Origin: Bostrychus sinensis
Lineage: Eukaryota; Chordata; Actinopteri; Gobiiformes; Eleotridae
Reading direction: 5' to 3'
Length of the DNA stretch: 64,000 nt
Assembly (NCBI GenBank): GCA_020698575.1
Contig: CM036253.1
Span: 35,533,219-35,597,218, forward strand
The stretch's first letter is position 1, and each line of letters starts with the position of its first letter. Below are positions 23,722 through 60,098 of the stretch, piece by piece. Both the position numbers and the translations under genes were made by a program. The notes beneath the pieces are model-generated. The model was given only the letters and a program-made list of their open reading frames with translations. It was not told the DNA's origin and did not search any database.

Positions 23722-26700
23722 AATATTAACATAATAATTAAAAAAAATACAGTAATCAGAATTTTTTGTGTTATTGCCCAGCCCTACATTTAGTTTAAGA
23801 ACAGAGCCAATATCTGCGGTGTTTTTCTCGGACATTGCTTCGGTACCATTCTTTATTGCTGACCGGACCAGAATCCTCCCGTAAGTTTGAGTCAGCTGCA
23901 TGATCAGGGCGCCACCAGTGCAGACCAGAGGAGTAGGGGCACAAGTCAGTGATGTACTGGGAGGCCTGTCTATTCAGAGCTCTAAAAGTCAAGACTAACA
24001 TTTTAAAATCACTTCTAAATTTGACAGGAAGCCAGTGTAAAGAAGATAAAATTGGTGTGATGTGAGCTATTCTGTTGGTTCCATGCAGTAATCTAAACAA
24101 AAAAATAAAAATAAAAGCATGAGTAATTAGTTCTAGGTTAATTTTGGATTGTATTTTTCTTATTTTAGAAATATTTCTCAAATGATAAAAACCGTTCTTA
24201 ACCAGCTGTCAAGAATGAGCATCCAAAGAATTTGAATGATCAGTCTGGAACAGCAAGGTTTCTGAGGCTTGACTGGACAGAGGAAGCAAGAGTGCCAAGA
24301 GGGATTTTCTGTTCTGGAGCAATAATGAGAGGTCGACTGATTTTTGCCTTTTTTAGTCAATCGCCAATTGGACGAATTTTTGCCCTTTAATGCTGATTTT
24401 TGGTCAGGACAATGTCCAAACAACCATGTGACTGAAGGACCCCAGCTTCCCCACCCATCTGGTAGCATTTGTGCTCTTACTCTGCAGTTCATTTTAAACC
24501 TCCAAAAATGCTTTATCTCAGCCTGCATTTTGTAGCTCTCCCCAATCTCTACTTGGACAGCAAGTTTGATTGAGATTGCCTTATTGGTTTTCTCCAAAAA
24601 CTCATCATTAACTGTTCTCACTGTCCAATTTCACATTTGTTTGCATTTTCTTAAGTATTACGACAAATGGCTATATAATATTGAGTTCTTTCATAAAATT
24701 AAGAAAATCTGACCTACATATTGGCCCCCACCCACCCCCCAAAAAAATAAATAAATCAGCAGTGTATATCGGCCATCGGCTGCCCTGAATTTTAAAAATC
24801 GGCCATAGGAAAACCCATATCAGTTGACCTCTAGTGATAATCAAAGTTTCATTCTTAACTGTAATTAATTGAAGATAGTTATTTAACCACTTCTTATTGC
24901 AAGTGAGCCATTCCAGCAACTCTGTCAGCTTGTTCGTCTCGGAGACATCAAAAGAACAATTTAACTGAATATCATCTGCACTCATAGAATATGCTAACTC
25001 TGGACTCTGCATTTCTCTTCTCCCGGGCATCCTGTCTGTGTGACCTGCAGGCAGCTGTGCATTGTGGCAGGTGGCAGGGACAAGGTGAGCTCCTTCAGCA
25101 GCGTGGCCCTGGACGGAGCCATGGTGCTGTGGGATTTCAAGGTAAATGCCGACACACATCACTCTGTATGTTGATACATTTTCTTCTTAATGCATTTTAT
25201 GATTCTAATGACATGTCATTACTCATTACTACATGCATTACTGCAGTCATGCATGTAGTAATGAGTTACATTTACTCTGTTACACTTACTTGAAAAAAAC
25301 TTTTGAACAAATTATACTTTTGTTGCAACATACTTTTTACTTCTACGTGCTAATATTATTTTGAAGTAACAAGACTCTTACTACTCTATCTACATCTATA
25401 CATTTACCAGGAGGTGTACTACTGTATTGGTTTTAAAAGCTTTTTGTTGTGAAAAAGTCACAAGATTTGGAAATGTTCCTTGTGCCATCATTTGATATTT
25501 TATAAACATGTAATATACAGTATTTAAACAGATTTTTATTGTTTGGACATACCAAAATTTGCACATTATTTTGTTGGATTATATCAATACTTAAATATAT
25601 ATCAGACCAAATAGTTACTTATATCTGAGTATTATTATGTTGGAGTAACAATAGTCTTACTTGAGTACAGTTTTTTGCAGACTCTTTCCACCTCTGGTCA
25701 TTTTTAAACTGGAGCACTGAAACAAGATGAAACACAACACAAACTCAAACATAAACTTAACTCACAAACACAAATTGCACACAGTTAAAACACAAATAAA
25801 AACATGCATACACAAACTGAAACACGCACAAACAAACTGAAACACACAATCTGAATCACATAAGCACAAAGTGAAACACACACAAACAAAAACTGGAACA
25901 CAAACACAAAGTGAAACAAAGACAAACACAAAGCGAAACATGCACAAACACAAACTAAACTGAAACAAACACAAACTGAAGCACGCACAAACTAACATTT
26001 TTTACCTGCCCTTCATGGCTGCTGTAAGACTCACTTTGAATATACTGTTTAATATAGTTAAAGCTACATCTCTGGCACTGACAATCATTCTGATGAACTG
26101 AGAGCTGCAGTGAAATGTGCTGGTCCACTCCTCTTCCCATAGAAGTGTGTTGTAACAGTGTCGGATCAGGGCTTTCTGACATGTTTGCTTTTGTTTCGAC
26201 AGCACTGAGACCTCACACGTGACGCACCCTCATGTTGAAACGTCACAAACCACACGGAAAAAGCAGAGCTACAGCATTAGTGAATAAAAACTTTTTTGCA
26301 CAAACAGGCTCCTGTTTCATTTGTTTACTTCATATATTGTTCAATTAAATTTCACTTGAGTAATTCTTGAGAAATTCAATTATTAGGTCTCTTTAAACTG
26401 ATAGGAGCCTCCAGTTCATCTGTGTTACTAGATAAGCTGTTTTTCATCTTCCTCTTGACTATACTCAGATTCTCTGTGGGGTTCAGATCTGGAGAGTATG
26501 CTGACTATGCACCAGGGCTTAATTTGTAAATCAAACGATGCCGGAACAAAAATTCCGCTTTGACACTGGAGTCCACAAGGCCAACACTGATACCGGAACA
26601 TGCACACAACACAATGCTTAGGCGCACACACACGTCAAAATACCAAGCAACTGCTCATTTATACTCAATTTTAAATTATATTTTAACATATTTGTTAACA

Positions 26701-28570
26701 TTATTATACATTATAGTGTTTCACTTCAGTGTAATGTGTGAGTGTACGTTTGTTTGATTGCTCAGCTGATCAAGAAATCAGCTGCTAGGCATAATTACTG
26801 CGCTTTTGTAGACTCACTCTGTGGCCACCAGTCTGAAGCAAGAACACAGACTCATGCAGCTGTGCTCTGTAGAAACAAAGTTTACACCATGGTCATTTAA
26901 CCAGCGTTTGGTGCAGTGTGGGCAGGATCCCAGGTGCTGTTGGATAATGAAACCAGCGTCTCTTTAAAGCCTGTGAGGAGCATGGATGTATTATTAGACC
27001 TGAATCGGGCACGGCCAAATTTCCTAGCGGCCGCTCTGTGCAACTGCAGCAAAAAACCGCATGCGGCCCAGATTTTTCCCATAGAGCGCAATGTAAAAAG
27101 AAACGCCTGGTGCTCGGCTGACAGGGCACCTACAGCTGAGAAAATGGTCACATTTTGTAGCGATCATTCTCTTTTTTCACACCATGGACCTTTTCCCTCT
27201 TCGAAATGTTTAATTTGGCAAAAAAATAACTTTTTATGGTTTGTGACGTCACCGCTCTAGCCCGCCATCGCGCCCACTGCTCAGAGCCGGTCACGTGATA
27301 CGCGGAGCAACACTGCGCATGCTCGAGGGCTGCAATGCGCATGCTCTATAAGCCGCACAACGCGGAAGTAACGCGAAAGTAAAAAACTTGGCATCACGCG
27401 CCATGAGCACGGCCATTGAAAACAACGGCGGTCGTGACGTCATTCATTATCCAGTTCTATAATACATCCATGGTGAGGAGAAGGAAGTATAAAGTGTTCC
27501 AGAATGTCACTGTAAACAGCATGCACACCTGCTCTTTTAGAAATAGTTTAACATTAGTGAACATTTTCTTATTTCACACTGTACTGCATATGTTTAAGTG
27601 AGTAAGTTTAATAGAAATAACTTCATAGCATGTTTTTATTTGCGTAAAAGTACTGGTGTCATCTTTTGGCATGTGTATGCAAAAATTCCCAAATTCCTCT
27701 AACTGCTGTTAATATACAACACAGTGATTATGATTGTGTCACAGTGCTGTGGTGTGGTCCTGACAGTGTGTTCACTTCCTGGTTAATTCCATCTGGGGCT
27801 GCAGTCTTCTCCACCATTAGTAAAAAAGCTCTGGGTCAGGTGGAGAAGCAGGTCAGGCCAAGTGAAAGATAAATCTCCCCAGGCGGTGCTGTGTAGCATC
27901 CATTAAAAGCTTTTACAGTGAACACACACTCATACAGGATCTTGTTTTAGGACAGTAGGCTACATTTAAATTGATCTATAACCAGCCTATAAGCGAACTA
28001 AACAGCTGCTTAAGGCCCCAAGGCTGCCAGGAGGCCCCCAAAGAGCGCCTGATTTGTCAATATATATGTTCATTTAAAATTGTATGTTTTAATAATAAAA
28101 ATTGTAGTACATTGTTCAAATGTATATTTTGTATATGAATAGAAAACAAGGATATTGCCATTTATGATTGTTACATTCCAAAATTGAATATATTACAACT
28201 ACAGTTCATTATTTTACACATAGTCTGCCCAGTTGGAACACCTGTTAAAATGCACCAGATTACAAGTAGGTTGACCACCTGTCCCACTTTTGGTTGTACT
28301 GCACAGCCATTTAGTCCTCTGTCCCTCCGTCCCACTTATTAAGATGATGTCCCTCTTTTTCATTGGTGCTCAGTGGATCTTTACAAAAAGAGAGATTCAA
28401 GTTAAGAACTAGAATCTAAGGTCATTATTCCTTGTGTAAAATGTACAATAAATATTTGTGGGCACCCTATGTTACTTGGTTGAATATATGGTTGTTGTGT
28501 TGCTGCCTCTCTGTTTCAGGAAAAGCCTCTCCGTGGAGCTGTGAGCTGTTTTGGTGGTGGATTATTCTGA
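13397..28570 (+). CDS. arpc1a: ARPC1A-like: Arp2/3 complex subunit 1 (WD40), 9 coding exons
   Basis: ARPC1 is the seven-bladed WD40 subunit of the Arp2/3 complex, which nucleates branched actin in the cytoplasm. Coding exons: 13397-13460, 19665-19769, 19843-20065, 21159-21266, 21636-21842, 21929-22004, 23006-23196, 25051-25141, 28520-28570. They join in phase to 371 codons, against 370 for human ARPC1A. Seen: N-terminal MSLYSFGLEPLSCHAWNKDRT with Thr21 (a PAK1 site described for ARPC1B), GIDWAPESNRIVTC, RINRAATCVKWSPLENKF, STVLSLDWHPNN, and the Arp3-contacting insert helix MSAMQHFRNLDKK (about 295-307). The insert helix and the ITG/HELTEH segment resemble ARPC1A more than ARPC1B. The first coding exon is preceded by TCTCGCAG, so a non-coding exon lies upstream, not located. 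The C-terminus differs from the usual KDLKIK-type ending. Large transposons fill the introns. Confidence 0.9.
13508..14141. mobile_element. Inverted-repeat element with ATAATGTAATA subrepeats
   Basis: The left end (TGTAGAAACCGATAATGTAA) and the reverse complement of the right end (TGTAGCAACCAATAATGTAA) match over about 50 bp, each containing three TAATGTAATA units. The ~630-bp body has no coding capacity. I saw no convincing target duplication. It lies in the first coding intron of the ARPC1 gene. Confidence 0.65.
14142..15567. other. ARPC1 intron, mostly unrecognised
   Basis: No exon seen. Around 14690-14770 is a dispersed repeat (TTATCTCCTCCTCAAAAACA) whose reverse complement recurs near 43790-43830 and, more diverged, near 39200 and 29310. 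Confidence 0.4.
15568..15577. repeat. Target-site duplication of the RTE-like LINE (3' side)
   Basis: GTGCATGCAT here matches 18916-18925 on the other side of the element. Confidence 0.75.
15578..18915 (-). mobile_element. Full-length RTE-like (Rex3-like?) LINE, minus strand
   Basis: A GC-rich 3.34-kb unit with one long coding direction on the minus strand, a (GGAT)n tail at its 3' end (15578-15594) and a 10-bp flanking duplication GTGCATGCAT. The protein order is AP endonuclease then reverse transcriptase and a short C-terminal domain. Size, single-ORF structure, tetranucleotide tail and the GRPRTRWRDYVSRLAWE C-terminus suggest the RTE clade. I recall Rex3 as the fish representative but cannot confirm the family. 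The copy is young-looking, with long open frames, but it is broken by a stop and frameshifts near 16530-16745. It lies antisense in the first coding intron of the ARPC1 gene. Confidence 0.85.
15605..18795 (-). pseudogene. RTE-like LINE polyprotein, broken
   Basis: Reading down the minus strand: an endonuclease with LLGDFNAHVGNDSDTW, a MIDFVVVSSDLRP segment and STDHHLVVS. The reverse transcriptase follows, with SGKAPGVDEIRPEYLK, NYRGITLLSLPGKVYSR, EEQCGFRPGRG, LQQGCPLSPVLFIIF, LLFADDVVLLA (catalytic FADD) and KYLGVLF. The C-terminal RGRPRTRWRDYV block comes last. The largest uninterrupted part is 16743-18509. A TAG in place of a sense codon follows FRPGRGTVN at 16743, and the segment 16533-16724 (VHMCFVDLEKVFDRV) is in another frame, before the frame of 15605-16555. 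At least two frameshifts and one stop make it non-functional. Confidence 0.85.
18926..19664. other. ARPC1 intron, nothing coding
   Basis: Contains a short (AAAT)n at about 19335-19360 and an A-rich stretch at 19610. The block 19190-19275 (GGGCCCCAGTGCACTTGCAC, then GTTACGCCCCTG) looks like an end of a dispersed DNA element. No exon seen. Confidence 0.4.
19665..19769 (+). CDS. arpc1a: ARPC1 coding exon 2
   Basis: Acceptor TTTTTACAG, donor GTACCA; 105 bp, phase 1 at both ends. Encodes IAVSPNNNVVVIYEKK and HELTEHSGRITG, the first WD blade. Confidence 0.85.
19843..20065 (+). CDS. arpc1a: ARPC1 coding exon 3
   Basis: Acceptor TGTCCACAG, donor GTGAGC; 223 bp. Encodes residues from GIDWAPESNRIVTC to CYFEKENDW, blades 2-3. 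Intron 2 is only 73 bp. Confidence 0.92.
20120..20248. repeat. LINE 3'-end-like fragment
   Basis: TTTCACTACATCCTCAAACCTC and the adjoining GGTCTTCCTCTAGGCC are typical of a common fish non-LTR 3' segment. The same wording recurs, diverged, at 61900-62095. Class uncertain. Confidence 0.4.
20249..20425 (+). mobile_element. hAT-like element end (CAGGGCCAGCCCAGCC...)
   Basis: Starts CAGGGCCAGCCC, a hAT-like terminus, and continues CTATAAGTGAACTAAGCAGCTGC and a GGCCCCCAAAGAGC block. The same sequence recurs at about 27985-28130. No matching right end within this intron, so it is a fragment. Confidence 0.5.
20426..21158. other. ARPC1 intron 3 remainder
   Basis: No exon. A CGCTCG/CGCACG-rich patch lies at 20480-20700 and a short (TG)n at about 21030-21044. 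Confidence 0.4.
21159..21266 (+). CDS. arpc1a: ARPC1 coding exon 4
   Basis: Acceptor TGCTGCAG, donor GTCAGC; 108 bp. Encodes WLSKHIKKPVRSTVLSLDWH through DFHCR. Confidence 0.92.
21636..21842 (+). CDS. arpc1a: ARPC1 coding exon 5
   Basis: Acceptor TTTCTAG, donor GTAAGC; 207 bp. Encodes IFSTYIKDIEDKP, WGAKMPFGE and WVHSVSFSPSGDQL. Confidence 0.92.
21929..22004 (+). CDS. arpc1a: ARPC1 coding exon 6
   Basis: Acceptor CACGGCAG, donor GTAACA; 76 bp, ends in phase 0. Encodes LPLLSVLYVSPTEIVAA. Intron 5 is 86 bp. Confidence 0.9.
22005..23005. other. ARPC1 intron 6, nothing recognised
   Basis: No exon, repeat family or regulatory cluster recognised. Confidence 0.4.
23006..23196 (+). CDS. arpc1a: ARPC1 coding exon 7
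   Basis: Acceptor CTCGCTCAG, donor GTACGT; 191 bp. Encodes GYDCCPYQYSY, LDIPKQ, the Arp3-binding insert with MSAMQHFRNLD, and LHQNSIT. Confidence 0.92.
23661..23719. repeat. (AT)n microsatellite
   Basis: About 28 uninterrupted AT units following a short A-run, in intron 7 of the ARPC1 gene. Confidence 0.95.
23930..24110 (-). mobile_element. LINE-like remnant
   Basis: On the minus strand a frame reads HITPILSSLHWLPVKFR and FKMLVLTFRALNRQASQYI. This resembles the C-terminal block found in many fish L2/Rex1-type LINEs. Only this short piece is recognisable. It sits in ARPC1 intron 7. Confidence 0.5.
24111..25050. other. ARPC1 intron 7 remainder
   Basis: Contains a repeat-like block at 24330-24830 bounded by ATAATGAGAGGTCGACTGAT on the left and by ATCAGTTGACCTCTAGTGATAAT on the right. 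These are inverted with respect to each other, so this is a probable ~500-bp DNA element (24323-24841). No exon. Confidence 0.4.
25051..25141 (+). CDS. arpc1a: ARPC1 coding exon 8
   Basis: Acceptor ACCTGCAG, donor GTAAAT; 91 bp, ends in phase 0. Encodes QLCIVAGGRDKVSSF and LDGAMVLWDFK, the last WD blade. Confidence 0.88.
25720..26000. repeat. ACACAAACTGAAAC minisatellite
   Basis: Degenerate tandem units of about 12-16 bp built from ACACAAACTGAAAC and CACAAACACAAA, in ARPC1 intron 8. It resembles in style, but not in unit, the CACACAAATTTGGAAAC array at 49500-49900. Confidence 0.85.
26511..26880 (-). mobile_element. Fragment of the hAT-like family also present at 50543-51705
   Basis: CAGGGCTTAATTTGTAAATC followed by GATGCCGGAACAAAAATTCC matches, in reverse orientation, the right end of the complete element at 50543-51705. 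Similarity continues through ACTCATGCAGCTGTGCTCTGTAGAAAC. The other terminus is not found, so it is a partial copy. Confidence 0.65.
27240..27445. promoter_or_regulatory. CpG-rich promoter-like motif cluster in ARPC1 intron 8
   Basis: Within 200 bp are two full CRE palindromes TGACGTCA (27244-27251, 27435-27442), an E-box TCACGTGA (27291-27298), two NRF1-like TGCGCATGC sites (27314-27322, 27336-27344), a TATAAG at 27348 and an ETS-type CGGAAGT (27363-27369). The surrounding intron is AT-rich, so this stands out. It lies about 2.5 kb upstream of the wipi1 start. It could be an alternative promoter, an enhancer, or the CpG-rich end of an unrecognised repeat. Confidence 0.4.
27985..28130 (+). 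mobile_element. hAT-like element fragment, second copy of the 20249 family
   Basis: CAGCCTATAAGCGAACTAAA through GGCCCCCAAAGAGCGCCTGA is clearly the same repeat as 20259-20420. A reverse terminus GCTTGGGCTGGCCCTG lies at about 28890-28907. The two ends bracket the last ARPC1 exon. Confidence 0.5.
28520..28570 (+). CDS. arpc1a: ARPC1 terminal coding exon
   Basis: Acceptor CTGTTTCAG; 51 bp. Encodes EKPLRGAVSCFGGGLF then TGA at 28568. The in-phase join and total length (371 against 370) support it, but the residues do not match the usual ARPC1 C-terminus. A diverged copy with an AAG instead of CAG acceptor lies on the minus strand at 58711-58934. An AATACA polyadenylation-signal variant lies at 28627-28632, where the copy has AATAAA. 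Confidence 0.65.
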   Translation, partial: EKPLRGAVSCFGGGLF

Positions 28571-28829
28571 GAAAATGCCGACTGAGACCTTTGATTTTTT
28601 TTTGTTCCACCTTTTTTATTCCAATGAATACAGTCTCAGTAAAGACATTACTTAGCAAATTGTGTATTTTTTGAATGAAAACAGCACATACAATAGGTTA
28701 TAGGCCTCAAACTGTAGTAACTTGAATCTCAGTAAGTTGGTAAAGCTAAATTTCTATATAAAAAATATTTATTTCCTATTTTAATAAAACAATGTGTTAC
28801 ATTTGCAGAATGTGAATCAATAGTCGTGC

Positions 28830-28907
28830 GCTGGTGGCACTGCTTTGGTGGGGTCCCCAAGTCAAACTCTGCTAAGAGCCCCATGAAGGCTTGGGCTGGC
28901 CCTGTCT
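28830..28907 (-). mobile_element. hAT-like right terminus
   Basis: Ends in GGGCTGGCCCTG, the inverted form of the CAGGGCCAGCCC terminus seen at 20249. Whether it pairs with 27985 or is an independent fragment is unclear. Confidence 0.4.
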
Positions 28908-29480
28908 ATACTCTAACTGGTCAGAGGTTTTAGAACACTCAGGTGTTTCAGGTTTTTAACTAGAATTCAGGCTGTTCAAGTCAAAATAATAGCTTGAAAT
29001 GGTACAAGGCTAAATTATAAACTGCCTGAGGTTAAAAAGGTATACTGTTTTAGGCTTCTTTTTGTCAGACAGGAGTATTTGTTTAAATGCTTTACTAGTT
29101 TTGACTCCTGTGTGACAAAAAGAAACTTAAAAAACAGTAATTAACGTAAGGAGACAGTACAAACTTTTACAAAAGAATTAAAAAGGTAGGGTAAAGGGGT
29201 AACACTTATTTTTCACTACAATTGGCTCTGTGGGAGAGGTGGAGGTTTGCGGACTTCAGAAACACAGTGTCAGAGAATACAGGATTATTCAAACGGGTGG
29301 ATGAAACAAAACACAATTCCAGGTTTTTTTCTGATAAGAAAAGACGAAAAGTTGTTTTTGCAGAATATAGACTCTTTATGACGTGGCAAATTCACATGAT
29401 AACTGGTCTAATTCATAACTCAGAAATAAAGATTTCAGCTCAGTATTAAGGAGTACATCTGTAAAGTGCTTTCGGTCCCT
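28908..29480. other. Intergenic spacer between ARPC1 and wipi1
   Basis: No gene. A dispersed repeat (AAACAAAACACAATTCCAGG near 29305) recurs near 39190 in reverse-related context. Confidence 0.4.
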
Positions 29481-29925
29481 TTTGGCCGCAGTTTGGAGCA
29501 TAGTGTTTAAAACGGCCCGGGCGAAGAACCGACACAAACAAAGCCTCGTCCACTCCCACCAACCAATCACAACGCCATACTGATGGACCGTACAATCAGA
29601 ACACTCCCAGTGACAGCGCTATGTTTCTATCAGCCAATCAGCGCAGACGAGGCGTGACGCAGCGCAGTCAGCTGTTCTTGTTTTGCTTCTTTTCTTTTTC
29701 CTCTTCTCCATTCTGCGGTCTGGAACGAGGTGCCACTCCGGACTTCCCGGTTTCTCAGAGGCGCAGACCCCCGCGGAGCCCACAGCCTTCAGCCCGTCTC
29801 AACAGGCCTCACTCAGCCGCCGTGGAGCCTTCGTTCGCACACGCCGAGCCGCGAGGAGCCGACGCCGAGCCCAGGCTCCCTGAGCAGGGCGGAGGGAGGC
29901 GCCGAGGAGGCCGCTGGGACCCGGG
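29481..29925 (+). promoter_or_regulatory. wipi1 promoter and 5'UTR region
   Basis: CCAAT boxes at about 29562 and 29634 and a CRE-like CGTGACGCAG near 29653 are followed by a strongly GC- and CpG-rich 200 bp (29740-29925) leading into the start codon. No TATA box is seen in the usual place, as expected for a housekeeping CpG-island promoter. The transcription start is not determined. Confidence 0.5.
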
Positions 29926-57798
<27,873 letters not shown>

Positions 57799-58710
57799 CC
57801 AACACTAAACACTTTCAGGGTGCCAGCTAGCTTTCTAATGAGGAAGCAGCCTATATATAGTATTATAACTGACGTGGAGAAAAAGAGGACTTATTTTTAG
57901 AGACATTCCGGAGCGTGTGTTACAGGGGTGGACCTGAGACTGGTTCTGAGCTCCAACAGTGTCAGGACATTCACCTTTTTCTCTCATCAACATGCAGCAT
58001 CTCCTCACTGCACGTAGCCTATTCAGGAAACCATTCAGCACACCACAATAATGTTCCCTGAGACGGGTTTTTTATCATAATGGTGGTAACAGAAGTAAAA
58101 GAGTAGTGTTGTCCATTCATTTCATTTAAAGTTTTAAAAAATTGTAGCTGTAGATTTGACAGAATCCAGCTCTGTACACTTTTCTGTGTTACCTTATGTT
58201 TCTGTTGTAGTCTATTTTTGAGATGCTCACTCAAAATATCATAAGATGGACTTTTTGTTGTTGTATCAAGTGTAATAGTAACCTTTGTCAAATGTAGAAT
58301 TTTGCAGTGATGCAATCAGAACTGATCTAAAAGTGGGTCACTGACAGCTTTTGTGTGGTCCTAATCTGATCATGCAAATGAAAGCTTAGCTGATTTTCAT
58401 TGACAGTTTTTTAAATCGTTATTATAGCAATGTCCTGCTAATTCTGACAGGGAGAACTAATTTTGACATGGACAAATCTATGTTTTATGTTCTGGATTGT
58501 GGCATTCTGTCCAAGTTTAGAAGAGCAGCACTAACTAACCCACTCAATAACAGCACAGCATTTAGTTACTAAATAAATCTCCATTAAATGGATTGCTTCA
58601 GTTGGAGTTAGTGTGATCACCTCAAAAAATACTCATAGTGGGACAAGTTGTACGTATCTAACTCAGTAACTAAGGCTAAACCTCATGCACATTACACTAC
58701 ACTGCATTGA
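57799..58710. other. wipi1 3'UTR and spacer
   Basis: Follows the wipi1 stop. I see no clear polyadenylation signal close to the stop; the next AATAAA is near 58572. No other gene recognised. Confidence 0.4.
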
Positions 58711-58934
58711 TGTGCTGTTTTTATCCCAAACAAAGACATTTGCAATGTCATGTCTTTACTGAGACTTTATTCATTTGAAATAAAAAGGTGGAATAGATGG
58801 ATATCTAATTAATAAAAATGATTTCTCTCTATTTTCTCACACACTCCAGGAGCATCAGCTCCAGCTCACAGCTCCATGGAGAGGCCTTTCCTTAAACACA
58901 GGGGCAGAACACACCAACCATATATTCAACCCCA
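58711..58934 (-). pseudogene. Inverted partial duplicate of the ARPC1 terminal exon and 3'UTR
   Basis: Read on the minus strand this segment matches 28477-28690: GGTTGAATATATGGTTG, then GGAAAGGCCTCTCC, TGGAGCTGTGAGCTGG, TTCCACCTTTTTATTTC, AATGAATAAAGTCTCAG and AAAACAGCACAT. The splice acceptor CAG of the exon is AAG here, and the frame ends early (ERPLHGAVSWS, stop). The AATAAA is intact here while the functional exon has AATACA. No other ARPC1 exon is found nearby on this strand, so it is a fragment. Confidence 0.8.
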
Positions 58935-60060
58935 GCAATCTGAAGCAAAGGCATGTCCTGTCACATGGTTATGTCATCACACAGCCTCAATATGACACTG
59001 TTGGAAACATCCATGGTGTGTTTATAAAAATCAAAAATGCCCGAGCATAAATGTAACTATTACTTGAGGAATATTGTATTAAGTTAGCAATATGTGTTGT
59101 TTGATTATTATTGTCATTAATAATTTCACAGTTTACATCCTCATTGTTCATTGTACCATATTTAATGACCATGTATGTACTAAATGTTGCCTTCTGATCT
59201 GTACTGCACTGTTTGTGCCTGTCAGCATTTACAGAAGAGTCAATTCTCCTTTTGCACAAGACCTGAAACAGCTTAAAGAAGAAATAAAAAGTGGAGAATG
59301 TGTAAGAGCATGCTGAGCTTTGATTTCAAAGGGTTATTCAGGTGGTTTCCTCGCCTTTTGTAATGGACAGTGTATTAAACCTTTTCATTGTAATCACTTC
59401 TTATCACCTATTCCCAGTAGGCCTAACTGGAAACAGATATGGAAACATTGTAGAAATAAACTATATTAATAATAATAAAAATAATTATGGGCATCTTTCT
59501 CAACACTTGAGGTCACCATACAAAGACAAGAAAATAAAATATACAATTTAAATATAGGTTTAAGTTGGGAGGGCATGAATGAGGGTGGTTGTACTGTGGG
59601 GGGTGAGCTGGACAGAAGAGGTTGATATTATTATTATTATTTTATGTAGTATTTTTAAAAAAGATACTACATTCCAACTTTTTCAGAAATCTATTTTCTA
59701 ATGCTTCCCCCTCAAGCCGGTCTTTCTCACCCGCAACAGGTGCAGGAGTGAATGAAACCGGATTCCCGCTGAAACCGCCACAATTCATCCAGCTGTTAAC
59801 TTCGAACAGAAACATGAACATGGTTTGAACGGCGGTTTTGACCAGCCAAGGAAACATTCGGCATATTACAGAGAAAATACTTCGTTGTTAAATCGGGTGT
59901 TTTATGACAGAGAAACCGAACAATGAGCCAAACGGCGTTGCGCTAATTAACTATAAGGTTAATACATAATCTGAAGTTGTCGTTTGGTTACTCTATTTTT
60001 ATTTATTTATTTTTCATTTTTATGAGCTAATACTGCATTTTTGTAGCCTTTGTTGGTATT
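58935..60060. other. Intergenic between the ARPC1 fragment and the interferon
   Basis: No gene recognised. Contains (TTA)n bits near 59625-59641. Confidence 0.4.
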
Positions 60061-60067
60061 TTATGCT

Positions 60068-60098
60068 GAAAGTGAAAATGAAAGCGCAGGGAATTTCC
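60068..60098 (+). promoter_or_regulatory. Composite IRF and NF-kappaB site upstream of the interferon
   Basis: GAAAGTGAAAATGAAAGC at 60068-60085 is a triple GAAANN repeat, a strong IRF/ISRE-type site. GGGAATTTCC at 60089-60098 is a perfect NF-kappaB consensus, placed 3 bp after it. This arrangement mimics the positive regulatory domains of mammalian IFN-beta. It lies about 1.05 kb before the interferon ATG, so it is either a distal enhancer or serves a far-upstream start. Confidence 0.55.

Noticed and set aside
25762..25998. Cysteine/valine-rich minus-strand frames
   Set aside because: Translation of the ACACAAACTGAAAC minisatellite.
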